Shown: positions 9,054 to 17,638, numbered from the stretch's first letter. The stretch is DNA of 64,000 nucleotides from JALZAI01 sp038212215 (GCA_038212215.1 JBBQUT010000006.1:1-64000), one strand, 5' to 3'. Program-made: numbers and translations. The notes: generated from the letters alone by a model not told the origin.

Positions 9054-10201
9054 GAGCTGTACGCGGAGTTCTCTTCGACGTAGGCGTGGCTGAGGTCGGT
9101 GGTCCAGATGGTGGCCGTTTCGGCACCAGCGTGCAGGTCGGCGCGGATGTGCACGTGCCGCCCGGTGAGGTCGACAGTGCTGCGGTCCTCGCCGGCAGCG
9201 CCTGCGCGACAGACTTCACGGCCGTTGATCGCCACGTCGAGCCGGTCGGGCTCGAAGGCTGCGCCGGTCGTGCCGATCGCGGCCAGGACCCGTCCCCAAT
9301 TCGGGTCGTTGCCGAACAGCGCGCACTTGAGCAGGTTGTTGCGAGCGATGCTCCGGCCGACCTCGACGGCATCGCTCTCGCTCGCTGCGCCGACGATCTC
9401 GATCTGGACCTGCTTCGTCGCGCCTTCGGCGTCGGCGATGAGCTGGCGGCAGAGATCGGCGCACGCGGCGTGCAGCACGCGCTCGAACTCGGCCGTTGTC
9501 GGTGTCACGCCGGAGGCCGCGCTGCAGAGCAACACCACCGTGTCGTTGGTCGACATGCAGCCGTCGGCATCGACGCGATCGAACGTGGTGCCGACGGCTG
9601 CACGCAGCGCGTGTTCGGCCGTGGCGGCGTCCAGACGCGCATCGGTGGTCAACACGCACAGCATCGTCGCCAGCCCGGGCGCGAGCATGCCGGCACCCTT
9701 GGCCATCCCGCCCACGCTCCAGCCGTCGCCGTGCGCGGCGATCGTCTGCTTCGCGACGGTGTCAGTGGTGCGAATCGCCTCGGCGGCCGAAGCACCATCG
9801 TCACCGAGTGCGCCCACCAGCGCGTCGATGCCGCCGAGCAGCGCCCGCATCGGCAGCCGCTCGCCGATCAGGCCGGTGGAGCAGACTGCGACCTCGCCTG
9901 CACCGATGCCGAGCACGGCCGCCACGGCCTCCGCGCTGCGATGGGTGTCGGCGAAACCGCCGGGCCCGGTGCACGCGTTGGCCCCGCCGGAGTTGAGGAC
10001 GACAGCGCGCGCACGATGGCCGGCGAGGGCCTGCTGCGTCCAGCGGACGGGCGCTGCCTTGACCCGGTTACTGGTGACGACGACGGCGGCGATGTCGTCG
10101 GGACCGTCGTTCACCACGAGCGCCAGGTCGAGGCCACCGCTCGCCTTGATGCCGGCCGCGACACCCGCGGCCCGAAAACCGGCCGGCGCGGTAACGCTCA
10201 T
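9050..10201 (-). CDS. argJ: Bifunctional ornithine acetyltransferase / N-acetylglutamate synthase
   Basis: It recycles the acetyl group from N-acetylornithine to glutamate, making the pathway cyclic and removing the need for ArgE. The 383-residue precursor has the self-cleavage region KGAGMLAPGLATML, with the nucleophilic Thr at about residue 179, so it should mature into alpha and beta chains. The 13-base gap after argC is filled by a copy of a dispersed GTGAGCGAGCG-type repeat. It overlaps argB by four bases. Whether it also accepts acetyl-CoA (the bifunctional form) cannot be read from sequence. Confidence 0.95.
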   Translation of the reverse strand: MSVTAPAGFRAAGVAAGIKASGGLDLALVVNDGPDDIAAVVVTSNRVKAAPVRWTQQALAGHRARAVVLNSGGANACTGPGGFADTHRSAEAVAAVLGIGAGEVAVCSTGLIGERLPMRALLGGIDALVGALGDDGASAAEAIRTTDTVAKQTIAAHGDGWSVGGMAKGAGMLAPGLATMLCVLTTDARLDAATAEHALRAAVGTTFDRVDADGCMSTNDTVVLLCSAASGVTPTTAEFERVLHAACADLCRQLIADAEGATKQVQIEIVGAASESDAVEVGRSIARNNLLKCALFGNDPNWGRVLAAIGTTGAAFEPDRLDVAINGREVCRAGAAGEDRSTVDLTGRHVHIRADLHAGAETATIWTTDLSHAYVEENSAYSS

Positions 10202-10218
10202 GCGCTACGCTCGCTCAC
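10202..10218 (-). repeat. Dispersed GTGAGCGAGCG repeat, copy at argC/argJ
   Basis: On the minus strand GTGAGCGAGCGTAGCGC spans the argC stop codon (the TGA is part of the repeat) and ends directly before the argJ ATG. Related copies lie at 30320-30469, 33332-33390, 38106-38135 and 60696-60721, always in the same orientation relative to the minus-strand genes. No other function is visible. Confidence 0.5.
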
Positions 10219-11228
10219 GGTGCCACCCCGTCTGCGCTCAGGCCCGCCGTCTCGGGCAGCCCCAGCATCAGGTTGGCGTTCTGCAGCGCCTGCCCGGCAG
10301 CCCCCTTGCCCAGGTTGTCGATCGCGCTCGTGACAACGATGCGTCCCGAATCGATGTCAACGAGCCCCTGCAGATGCGCACTGTTCGATCCCGCGGTCGA
10401 CCCGGTGTGCGGCTGGTGGCCTGGCGAGAGCACATGCACGAACGGCTCGCCCAGGTACGCAGCGCTCAGCGCGGCGTTGACGTCGTCTGAGGTCACCGGC
10501 CGGGTCGCGCGGGCAGTGACCGCGGCCAGAATGCCCCGGGGCATCGGAGCGAGGATCGGCGTCATCGACAGCGACGTGGCGCCGGTCGCCTGCTTGATCT
10601 CGGGGACGTGCTGGTGTGCGCCGACCTTGTATCCGGAGAGATCGCCGGCGACCTCGCTTGCAAGCAGGCTTAGGGTGGCCGTGCGCCCTGCACCGGACGT
10701 GCCGCTGGCAGCGACCACGACGACGTCGTTGGGCTCGGCGAGCCCGGCGGCAACAAGCGGAGCGAGCGCAAGGATCGTCGCCACCGCGTAGCAGCCGGTG
10801 TTGGCGACGCGGCGCGCGGACGCGATGACCGCACGCTGTCCCGGCAGTTCGGGCAGGCCGTACGTCCAGCAGCCGGCGTGGACGCCCCCGTAATAGCGCT
10901 CGTAGACCGCGGCATCGATCAGGCGATGATCGGCGCCCAGGTCGACGATGAACGCATCGGACGGGAGCTGTGCTGCGAGTGGCCCGGACGCGCCATGCGG
11001 CAGCGCCAGAAACACCAGATCGGCCTCGGCCAGCGTGTCGGGGGTCGTGTGACCGAAACGCAGCTGCGCCAGTGAGCGTAGCTGCGGCAGCACATCGCCT
11101 ACCAAGTGCCCGGCATGGCCGTGTGCCGTCACCGCGACCACGTCGAGGTCTGGATGCCCTGCGACCAGGCGCAGCAACTCCCCACCCGCGTATCCCGAGG
11201 CGCCAGCGATCGCAACGCGGTAACCCAT
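10215..11228 (-). CDS. argC: N-acetyl-gamma-glutamyl-phosphate reductase
   Basis: This NADPH-dependent reductase makes N-acetylglutamate semialdehyde. The 337-residue protein has the N-terminal GASGYAGGELLR nucleotide loop and the catalytic Cys in NTGCYA (about Cys146), plus the conserved KGAAGQALQN near the C terminus. It is the first gene of the argCJBDFRGH operon. No ribosome site precedes the ATG at 11228. A CATAAT -10 element ends seven bases before it, so the mRNA may be leaderless. Confidence 0.96.
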   Translation of the reverse strand: MGYRVAIAGASGYAGGELLRLVAGHPDLDVVAVTAHGHAGHLVGDVLPQLRSLAQLRFGHTTPDTLAEADLVFLALPHGASGPLAAQLPSDAFIVDLGADHRLIDAAVYERYYGGVHAGCWTYGLPELPGQRAVIASARRVANTGCYAVATILALAPLVAAGLAEPNDVVVVAASGTSGAGRTATLSLLASEVAGDLSGYKVGAHQHVPEIKQATGATSLSMTPILAPMPRGILAAVTARATRPVTSDDVNAALSAAYLGEPFVHVLSPGHQPHTGSTAGSNSAHLQGLVDIDSGRIVVTSAIDNLGKGAAGQALQNANLMLGLPETAGLSADGVAP

Positions 11229-11264
11229 GCGAACAATTATGCACGGGCACGCAACTTCATACAG
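11227..11264 (-). promoter_or_regulatory. argC promoter with probable tandem ARG boxes
   Basis: On the minus strand CATAAT (11241-11236) sits seven bases before the argC ATG, giving a start point at or near the A of ATG. Two 18-base segments of similar form, CTGTATGAAGTTGCGTGC (11264-11247) and GTGCATAATTGTTCGCAT (11244-11227), are separated by two bases. Tandem 18-bp boxes 2-3 bases apart are how ArgR sites are normally arranged, and the second would cover the -10 element. The match to a consensus is weak, so the ARG-box call is tentative. Confidence 0.4.
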
Positions 11265-11286
11265 AGCGGGTCAGCCGGCCCTTCGG

Positions 11287-13758
11287 TCAGCTGCGTAGCA
11301 CCGCGCCCGTCGTCGCCGCGGCGCGGGCGATAGCTGCATCGCGCGATGCTGTCGCCTCCTCGACCGTCAGGGTGCGGTCGGGCGCGCGCAGGCGAAGCGC
11401 GAACGCCAGTGACTTCCGCCCCCCACCCAGCCGCGTCGCGTCGGTGTACACGTCGAACAGGCGCACCGACTCGAGCAGTTCGCCCGCTCCGGAACGTAGC
11501 GCGGCAAGCACGTCCGCCGCGGCGACGTCGGACGCCACTACCAGCGCGACGTCGAGCAGGACAGGCGGGTAGGACGAGATATGCGGTGCGACGGCCGGAC
11601 CCGGCGGTGAGAAGGCGTCCAGGTCGAGTTCCATCGCGCAGCTACGTTCGGGCAAGCCGAGCGCCGCGACGACGCGCGGGTGCAACTCGCCGGCGTGGCC
11701 GACGACTGCGCCCTCCAGCACCAGCTCGGCGCAGCGGCCGGGATGCCACGGCGGGTGCTGGGCCGCGCGGGTGGTGAGCGTGGCGCGCGCAGCGGCGGCG
11801 ACGATCCGCGCCGCCTCGACGGCGTCGGCCCACGTTGCGCTGCGGCCGGCGCCCCACCACCCGGGCCGCTCGATGACGCCGCTCAGCACGGCCGCGACGT
11901 GGCGGGGCTGCGGTGGGATCGCGGCGAAAAGCGCGTCCAAGTCGGAGTCCGAGGGACGTGCGTCGACACCCGGGCGGGGCACGATCGGGGGTGCGGCGCC
12001 CGGAGCGCCGAGGAACACCAGCCCGTCCTCGAAGATCGCGACATCGCGGGTGCCGCGTCCGACATTGCGTAGCAGGGTCGCAAGCAGACCCGGCAACAGC
12101 GAGGTCCGCAGCTCCGGCTCGGTGTCCGACAGCGGATTGGCCAGGCGCAGCGCATGGCGACGCGTGTCGTCGGCGGCGAGTCCGAACGAGTCGTGCACGC
12201 TGGGCGAGGTGAACGGCGAGCTGAGCACCTCGAGGAAGCCAGCCGCGGCCAGCGCCCGCCCGACCGCGCGGCGCAGCGCCTGCGCAGGGGTCAGCCCGCT
12301 GCCGGCGATCGGCGCGGGCAGCACCGAGGGCAGCTTGTCGTAGCCCGCGAGCCGCACGACCTCCTCGACCAGGTCAGCCGGGTCACGCAGGTCCGGGCGC
12401 CAGGTCGGCGGGCGCACCTGCAGCACGCCCTCGCCGACGACGGCGCAGCCGACGACGCTCAGATGCGCGATCACGTCCTGCGGTGGGATCGCCATGCCGG
12501 CCGTCTGCTCAGGACGCCGAATGTCGAGAGCAATCGGCCGGGGCGGCTCGGGAGCACCGACGACGGTGTAACCGTCGACTGGGACCGCGCCGCCGTGCTC
12601 GACGAGCAGCTCGACGCAGCGTTGCAGCGCTATGCCGGCGATCTCCGGGTCGACGCCACGCTCGAAGCGCCGCGACGCCTCACTGGGCAGCTTGTGCCGG
12701 CGGGCCGTGAAGGCGATCGAGGACGGCTGCCAGTGCGCCGCCTCGAGCACGATGTCGGCCGTCGCGCCGTCAATCTCGGTGGACGCGCCGCCCATGACAC
12801 CGGCGAGCGCGATCACGCCGGTGTCGTCGGTCACGACTAGGTCATCGGGATGCAGGCTGCGCACCGACCCGTCGAGCGTGGTCAGCTTCTCCCCCGTCTG
12901 AGCCCGGCGCACGCCGATCGGGCCGGACACCTTGGCGCGGTCGAATGCGTGCAGCGGCTGACCGGTCTCGAGCATCACGTAGTTGGTCACGTCAACGGCC
13001 AGCGAGATCGGACGCATGCCGCATTGGCGCAGCCGTCGCGTCATCCAGGTCGGCGAAGCCGCGCGCGGGTCGAGGCCGGTGATCGCCATCGCGGAGAACC
13101 GGTCGCACCCGACAGGGTCGTCGACGCGCACCTCGTAAGCCTTGCCGTCGGGCTCGGGCAGTTCGAGGTCGAGATCGTGGAAAGCGGTGCCGAGCGCGGT
13201 CGCGGCCTCGCGCGCCAACCCGCGGATCGACAGGCAGTACCCGCGGTCGGTGGTGACCGCGACGTCGAGAACCGCCTCGTCCAAGCCGAGCACAGCGAGC
13301 GCCTCGGTACCCGGCGCGGCGGTATCAGGCGCCAGCACGAGGATGCCGTCGTGGTCGTCGCCGATGCCAAGCTCGTGGGTCGAGCAGATCATGCCGTCCG
13401 AGATGTGGCCGTAGGTCTTTCGCGCCGAGATTGCGAAGCCGCCGGGCAGCACGGCACCGGGCAGCGACACGACGACCAGATCCTCGGCCGCGAAGTTCGA
13501 CGCGCCGCACACGATGCCGCGCGGATCGGCGTCGCCGACGTCAACCTGACACCAACGGATCGTTTTGCCGTTCTTCTGCGGCTCGTCCTGGAAGGACACC
13601 ACTCGTCCGACAAGAAGCGGACCGGAGATGCCCTCGGCGCTGCTCTCGACGCCCTCAACCTCCATCCCGATGCCGATCAACTTCTCGGCAAGATCGCGTC
13701 CGGAGATGCCGTCTGGCAGTTCGGCGTGCTCGCCCAGCCAGCTCAGCGGTGCCCGCAT
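11287..13758 (-). CDS. pheT: Phenylalanyl-tRNA synthetase beta subunit
   Basis: This is the beta chain of the alpha2-beta2 enzyme that charges tRNA-Phe. The 823-residue protein has the N-terminal tRNA-binding OB-fold (about 40-150, with ICSTHELGIG), B3/B4 editing domain, B5 domain (about 400-480), a catalytic-like core and a C-terminal anticodon-binding FDX-ACB domain (SSYPPVLLDVALVV onward). Its ATG shares one base with the pheS stop (TGATG), so the subunits are translationally coupled. Only 58 bases separate its end from argC. Confidence 0.96.
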   Translation of the reverse strand: MRAPLSWLGEHAELPDGISGRDLAEKLIGIGMEVEGVESSAEGISGPLLVGRVVSFQDEPQKNGKTIRWCQVDVGDADPRGIVCGASNFAAEDLVVVSLPGAVLPGGFAISARKTYGHISDGMICSTHELGIGDDHDGILVLAPDTAAPGTEALAVLGLDEAVLDVAVTTDRGYCLSIRGLAREAATALGTAFHDLDLELPEPDGKAYEVRVDDPVGCDRFSAMAITGLDPRAASPTWMTRRLRQCGMRPISLAVDVTNYVMLETGQPLHAFDRAKVSGPIGVRRAQTGEKLTTLDGSVRSLHPDDLVVTDDTGVIALAGVMGGASTEIDGATADIVLEAAHWQPSSIAFTARRHKLPSEASRRFERGVDPEIAGIALQRCVELLVEHGGAVPVDGYTVVGAPEPPRPIALDIRRPEQTAGMAIPPQDVIAHLSVVGCAVVGEGVLQVRPPTWRPDLRDPADLVEEVVRLAGYDKLPSVLPAPIAGSGLTPAQALRRAVGRALAAAGFLEVLSSPFTSPSVHDSFGLAADDTRRHALRLANPLSDTEPELRTSLLPGLLATLLRNVGRGTRDVAIFEDGLVFLGAPGAAPPIVPRPGVDARPSDSDLDALFAAIPPQPRHVAAVLSGVIERPGWWGAGRSATWADAVEAARIVAAAARATLTTRAAQHPPWHPGRCAELVLEGAVVGHAGELHPRVVAALGLPERSCAMELDLDAFSPPGPAVAPHISSYPPVLLDVALVVASDVAAADVLAALRSGAGELLESVRLFDVYTDATRLGGGRKSLAFALRLRAPDRTLTVEEATASRDAAIARAAATTGAVLRS

Positions 13759-14861
13759 CAGGCGTCCATTCCGAACGCCGCTGTGAACCGGACGTCACCC
13801 TCGATGATGTCGCGCATGTCCTCGACGTCGTTACGGAACATCAACGACCGCTCGATACCCATCCCGAACGCGAACCCGGCGTACCGATCGGGGTCGATGC
13901 CGCACGCGGTGAGCACCCGCGGGTTGACCATGCCGCAACCACCCCACTCGATCCAGCCCTCGCTGTTGCAGGTGCGGCAGGGCCGGTCAGGGTTGCCGAC
14001 GGACGCGCCACGGCAGACGAAGCAGACGAGGTCCATCTCGGCGCTCGGCTCGGTGAACGGGAAATAATGCGGGCGCAGCCTGGTCTGGATGCCCGCGCCG
14101 AACATCGCCGCAACCATGTGGTCGAGGGTGCCCTTGAGATTGGCCATGGTGACGCCCTCGTCGACGACCAGGCCCTCGATCTGATGGAACACGGGTGTGT
14201 GCGTGGCGTCGAGCTCGTCGGTGCGGAACACCTTGCCGGGGCAGATCATGTAGATGGGCGGCTGTCGCAGCAGCATTGCGCGGATCTGTACCGGCGAGGT
14301 CTGGGTACGCAGCACCAACCCGGTCTCCGGCGGGTCGACGTAGAAGGTGTCGCTGAGATCGCGCGACGGGTGGTCGAGCGGGGTGTTCAGTGCGTCGAAG
14401 TTGAACCACTCTGCCTCGAGCTCCGGGCCCTCGGCTATCTCGTAGCCCATGGCGACGAAGACGTCCTCGAGGCGCTCCATGATCGTCGTCAGCGGGTGTC
14501 GGGCGCCGGCGAAGCGCCGGTCGCTCGGTAGCGTGACGTCGACCGTCTCGTCGACCAGTACCCGAGCGTCACGGTCGGCCTCCAGCTCGACCTGCCGGGA
14601 GGCGAGCGACTCGCTGACCTCGGCGCGGGCGGCGCCGACGCGTTGCCCGGCAGCCTTGCGGGCGGCCGGGGGTAGCGCGCCGATCTCACGGTTGGCCAAC
14701 GCGAGCGGGGAACGGTCGCCGCCGTGCGCGAGCCGGGCGCTCTTTAGCTCGTCGAGGGTTGCGGCGGCCTGGAAGGCAGTCCGCGCCGCGGCGACGGCGG
14801 CGGCGATCTCCTCCGGTCTCAGGGCGGCCACCTCCACCGGATCGAAGCTCGGGTTGGGCAT
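13758..14861 (-). CDS. pheS: Phenylalanyl-tRNA synthetase alpha subunit
   Basis: This is the catalytic class II subunit. The 367-residue protein has an N-terminal coiled-coil (about 15-100), motif 2 region VFRTDELDATHTPVFHQ and motif 3 GMGIERSLMFR. A Cys-rich insert (CFVCRG...CRTC...GGCGMV) gives four or five metal-ligand candidates. The ATG at 14861 follows a GAGAG-type site. It is divergent from a small membrane-protein gene across a 162-base gap in which I see no leader peptide with Phe codons and no clear attenuator. Confidence 0.96.
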   Translation of the reverse strand: MPNPSFDPVEVAALRPEEIAAAVAAARTAFQAAATLDELKSARLAHGGDRSPLALANREIGALPPAARKAAGQRVGAARAEVSESLASRQVELEADRDARVLVDETVDVTLPSDRRFAGARHPLTTIMERLEDVFVAMGYEIAEGPELEAEWFNFDALNTPLDHPSRDLSDTFYVDPPETGLVLRTQTSPVQIRAMLLRQPPIYMICPGKVFRTDELDATHTPVFHQIEGLVVDEGVTMANLKGTLDHMVAAMFGAGIQTRLRPHYFPFTEPSAEMDLVCFVCRGASVGNPDRPCRTCNSEGWIEWGGCGMVNPRVLTACGIDPDRYAGFAFGMGIERSLMFRNDVEDMRDIIEGDVRFTAAFGMDA

Positions 14862-15023
14862 GCGGGTGTCACGTCTCTCGTCGATGCGGGTTGTCTTCGT
14901 GCGACGGACCCGAGTTTATGGCGACGCCGATTGTGGTTTTGCCCGCGGCACCTTTCCCGGACGAGCCGCGCCCTGCCGGTGCGGCTGCGGGGTAGGCGCC
15001 GATGTGCGCCATAACCTTGATCG

Positions 15024-15488
15024 GTGACCAGCGCGAGCGCACCCGAGCAGCCGCCGCGCATCGCCGCGGTGTCGCCGGCGCCGCGGCGGCGCACACTGTG
15101 GATCGGCGTCGCGGCGACCATGGTCCTCGGCGCGGTGGCCGCCATTGTGGTTGCGCTGACGAGCTCTGAGCACACGGCGTCGACCGGCGCGAGCTCAGCG
15201 CAGTTGGTTGCGCAACGCTATGTGGCAGCGATCAACCGCGGCGACAAGGACGCTGCGGCCGCGGCATCGTGCCCGGCCTATCGCGACCAGGCGCGAGCCG
15301 AAGCAGTGTCGGGAACGGATCCGGGCATTACGTTCACCCTCGAAGCGGTCCGCGTCGGCGACAACGCGACGTCGGCTACCGCGGGGTTGCGCGAGCAGTT
15401 GAGGTTCGCCGACAACACCCAGCGGGTCCGTCATACGCTCAGCGTGCAGCGCCGCGACGGCCGGTGGCTCGTCTGCGGCCGACGTTGA
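15024..15488 (+). CDS. Membrane-anchored NTF2-like (DUF4878-type) protein
   Basis: The 154-residue protein has a proline-rich cytoplasmic start, one transmembrane helix (about 24-46) and an extracytoplasmic domain of about 95 residues. That domain contains VAQRYVAAINRGDKDAAAAASCPAY and ends RDGRWLVCGRR, with two Cys that could form a disulfide. This architecture matches small NTF2-like/DUF4878 lipid-side proteins of actinobacteria whose function is unknown. The GTG at 15024 has no ribosome site; a CATAAC -10-like element ends eight bases before it, so it may be leaderless. It is the only plus-strand gene between pheS and the rplT cluster. Confidence 0.6.
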   Translation: MTSASAPEQPPRIAAVSPAPRRRTLWIGVAATMVLGAVAAIVVALTSSEHTASTGASSAQLVAQRYVAAINRGDKDAAAAASCPAYRDQARAEAVSGTDPGITFTLEAVRVGDNATSATAGLREQLRFADNTQRVRHTLSVQRRDGRWLVCGRR

Positions 15489-15501
15489 CCGACGGCCGGC
15501 G

Positions 15502-16323
15502 TCAGCCCGCGCGCTGCGCCCGGGCGCTTGCGTACAGGCACACTGCGGCGGCGGCCGCGAGGTTCAAACTCTCCGCGCGACCGTAGATCGGCACGCGCAC
15601 GCGCTGATCCGCGCAGGCCAGGACGTGGTCGGGCAGCCCGTGCGCCTCGGTGCCGAACAGCCAGGCGGTCGGGCGCTGCAGATCGGCCATGCTGTCGAGA
15701 GCAACGCTGCTGTCAACAATGCTGCCGCCAGAAATGCTGCCGCCCGAAAAGCTGCCGCCCGAAAAGCTGCCGCCAGAAATGCTGTCGGGGGCGGCGCCGG
15801 TCGTGGCCAGGACGCGCAGCCCGGCCTCGGACGCAGCGCGCAGCACATCCGCTACTTGCACGTCGATCACGACGTCGAGGTGGAAGAGGCTGCCCGCCGT
15901 GGCGCGCACGCACTTGCCGTTGTAGACGTCGACGCCACCGGCAAGCACGACGGCGTCGGCGCCGGCAGCGTCCGCCGTTCGCAGGATCGTGCCGGCATTA
16001 CCCGGATCGTTGGGCTCGACAAGCACGGCGACCAGGCGGGCGCCGCGGAGCGCGTCCCCGATGGGCACGTCGACGCGCCGGCACACCGCGACCAGACCCT
16101 GCGGCGTGACGGTGTCCGAGAGCGCGGCAACGTCCTTCTCGCTGACCTGCGAGACGTCGACATCAGTGAGCAGATCGGCGTTGCGGGCCAGTGCCGCCGG
16201 GGTGGCGAAGAGTTCGAGGACGGCGCCGGCGCGCAACGCCGAGCGCACCGCCTGGGCGCCTTCGGCGAGAAAACGCCCGCTCTCGCGGCGCGCCTGCCGT
16301 CTGCTGAGACGGCGGGCGGCCAC
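15502..16323 (-). CDS. SpoU/TrmH-family rRNA 2'-O-methyltransferase
   Basis: It has an N-terminal substrate-binding domain (GRFLAEGAQAV) and a SPOUT knot domain with the three SpoU motifs: EPNDPGNAGTILRTADAAG, LFGTEAHGLP and IPIYG-like VPIYGRAESLN. The product is probably a 23S rRNA 2'-O-ribose methyltransferase like TsnR; the exact target base is unknown. The GTG at 16323 gives 273 residues but lacks a ribosome site. The frame stays open and homologous (NNARL) up to the rplT stop, and a CTG at 16350 with GAGG six bases upstream is a better start. A Ser/Gly-rich insert is encoded by a 15-bp tandem repeat. Confidence 0.85.
   Translation of the reverse strand: MAARRLSRRQARRESGRFLAEGAQAVRSALRAGAVLELFATPAALARNADLLTDVDVSQVSEKDVAALSDTVTPQGLVAVCRRVDVPIGDALRGARLVAVLVEPNDPGNAGTILRTADAAGADAVVLAGGVDVYNGKCVRATAGSLFHLDVVIDVQVADVLRAASEAGLRVLATTGAAPDSISGGSFSGGSFSGGSISGGSIVDSSVALDSMADLQRPTAWLFGTEAHGLPDHVLACADQRVRVPIYGRAESLNLAAAAAVCLYASARAQRAG
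15721..15780 (-). repeat. In-gene 15-bp tandem repeat (4 units)
   Basis: Four 15-base units in ABBA order: 15721-15735 and 15766-15780 are identical, 15736-15750 and 15751-15765 are identical, and the two types differ at only two positions. On the minus strand they encode the pentapeptides ISGGS/FSGGS between SpoU domain segments. Because the unit is a multiple of three, copy-number change alters linker length without breaking the frame. Confidence 0.9.
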
Positions 16324-16365
16324 GAGCCGGGCGTTGTTGCTGGAGAGCAGGGTGTTCCTCAGCGC

Positions 16366-16758
16366 TCAGGCAGCCGACGAGGTCGGCCCGCCGATGCCCT
16401 CGGCGACGACGGCATCCTTCGCGAGCTTGGCGAGCGCGGTGAATGCGGCCGGGTCGGAGACGGCGATGTCGGCAAGCACCTTGCGGTCGACGGTTACCCC
16501 GGCCAGGCGCAGACCCTGGATGAACCGGTTGTAGGTGATGTCGTTCGCGCGGGCGGCAGCGTTGATCCGGGTGATCCACAGCTGGCGGAAGTCACCCTTG
16601 CGCGCCTTGCGGTCGCGGTACTGGTAGGTCGCGGAGTGGAGCAGTTGCTCCTTGGCCTTGCGGTAGAGCCGAGAGCGCTGGCCGCGGTAGCCGGCAGCGG
16701 CTTCCAGGGTCGTCCGGCGCTTCTTATGGGCATTCACTGCCCGCTTGACGCGTGCCAC
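16366..16758 (-). CDS. rplT: 50S ribosomal protein L20
   Basis: This is an early 23S-binding assembly protein of the large subunit. The 130-residue protein starts MARVKRAVNAHKKRRTTLE and has the typical RQLWITRINAAAR and FIQGLRLAGV segments. The C-terminal tail (about residues 118-130) is longer than in E. coli, as often in actinobacteria. It is the last gene of infC-rpmI-rplT, with the RNA methyltransferase directly downstream. L20 represses this operon in other bacteria; here the attenuator-like hairpin before infC is the only candidate site seen. Confidence 0.97.
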   Translation of the reverse strand: MARVKRAVNAHKKRRTTLEAAAGYRGQRSRLYRKAKEQLLHSATYQYRDRKARKGDFRQLWITRINAAARANDITYNRFIQGLRLAGVTVDRKVLADIAVSDPAAFTALAKLAKDAVVAEGIGGPTSSAA

Positions 16759-16823
16759 GGTAGGTCCTTAGAGGTTGGGCCGTCGCTCGGACGGCGATTC
16801 GCAGATGACAGAGGGGCGCCGCG

Positions 16824-17018
16824 TCAGCGACCGAGCATCTTCTTCACCCGCGGCGCGTCGACAGCCGAGATTTCCTCGGTGCCCGACAGCCGGCGGGTCA
16901 GCGTCGAGGACTTGCGCTCGAGCTTGTGCCGCTTGCCCGCGCGCTGGGTCAGCAGCTTGCCGGTTCCGGTGATCTTGACGCGCTTCTTCATTCCGCTATG
17001 TGTCTTGTTCTTGGGCAT
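16824..17018 (-). CDS. rpmI: 50S ribosomal protein L35
   Basis: The 64-residue basic protein starts MPKNKTHSGMKKR and contains the family's KITGTGKLLTQRAGKRHKL segment, ending LSGTEEISAVDAPRVKKMLGR. It lies 29 bases after infC and 65 bases before rplT, in the standard order. Length and sequence are normal. Confidence 0.97.
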   Translation of the reverse strand: MPKNKTHSGMKKRVKITGTGKLLTQRAGKRHKLERKSSTLTRRLSGTEEISAVDAPRVKKMLGR

Positions 17019-17047
17019 GTGGTGCTTGTCCTTCGTCGGTGTCGGCC

Positions 17048-17629
17048 TTATTCGCTGGTCTCGGTTGGTGCGGCCTCGGCGGGCTCAGTGGCCCTTGGTA
17101 CCCGGACGGTCTTGGCGGCGTTGCGGTGCGGAGCAACGACCATGATCATGTTCCGGCCGTCCTGTTTCGGGGAGGCCTCGACGAAACCGAGGTCGGCAAT
17201 GTCCTCGGCGAGACGCTGCAGCAGCCGGAAACCCAGTTCGGGCCGGGACTGCTCGCGACCGCGGAACATGATGGTGACCTTTACCTTGTCGCCCTGTTTG
17301 AGGAATCGCGCGACGTGACCCTTCTTGGTCTCGTAGTCGTGCGAATCGATCTTGGGACGGAGCTTCATCTCCTTGATGACCGTCAACGCCTGGTTGCGCC
17401 GCGCTTCGCGAGCCTTCTGCGCGCTCTCGTACTTGAACTTCCCGTAATCCATGAGCTTGCATACGGGCGGGCGCGCCATCGGCGCGACCTCGACCAGATC
17501 CAGGTCCGATTCTGCGGCGAGTTCGAGCGCCTTGCCGATCGGCACGATGCCGACCTGCTCGCCCTCGGGCCCGACGAGACGCACCTCGGGGACGCGGATC
17601 CGGTCGTTGATCCTCGGTTCGGAACTGAT
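17048..17629 (-). CDS. infC: Translation initiation factor IF-3 (ATC start)
   Basis: IF-3 binds the 30S subunit and checks the start codon. The product is about 193 residues: N-domain EPRINDRIRVPEVRLVG, linker KFKYESAQKAREARRN, and C-domain KIDSHDYETKKGHVARFLKQG followed by REQSRPELG. The open frame extends upstream with no ATG/GTG near the homologous start. The strong GGAGG (17638-17634) is followed after four bases by ATC at 17629, which opens the normal N terminus (ISSEPRIND). A near-cognate start is the known autoregulatory device of infC in E. coli (AUU). Confidence 0.93.
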   Translation of the reverse strand: MSSEPRINDRIRVPEVRLVGPEGEQVGIVPIGKALELAAESDLDLVEVAPMARPPVCKLMDYGKFKYESAQKAREARRNQALTVIKEMKLRPKIDSHDYETKKGHVARFLKQGDKVKVTIMFRGREQSRPELGFRLLQRLAEDIADLGFVEASPKQDGRNMIMVVAPHRNAAKTVRVPRATEPAEAAPTETSE

Positions 17630-17633
17630 GGGA

Positions 17634-17638
17634 CCTCC
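17634..17638 (-). promoter_or_regulatory. Ribosome binding site that fixes the infC ATC start
   Basis: A perfect GGAGG core lies four bases upstream of ATC (17629-17627). No ATG, GTG or TTG in the infC frame lies within a usable distance downstream of it, so it decides the non-standard start codon. Confidence 0.7.

Noticed and set aside
14869..15012. Possible 47-codon leader peptide upstream of pheS
   Set aside because: It has no Phe codons, no attenuator hairpin follows and no ribosome site precedes it, so a Phe-attenuation leader is not supported.
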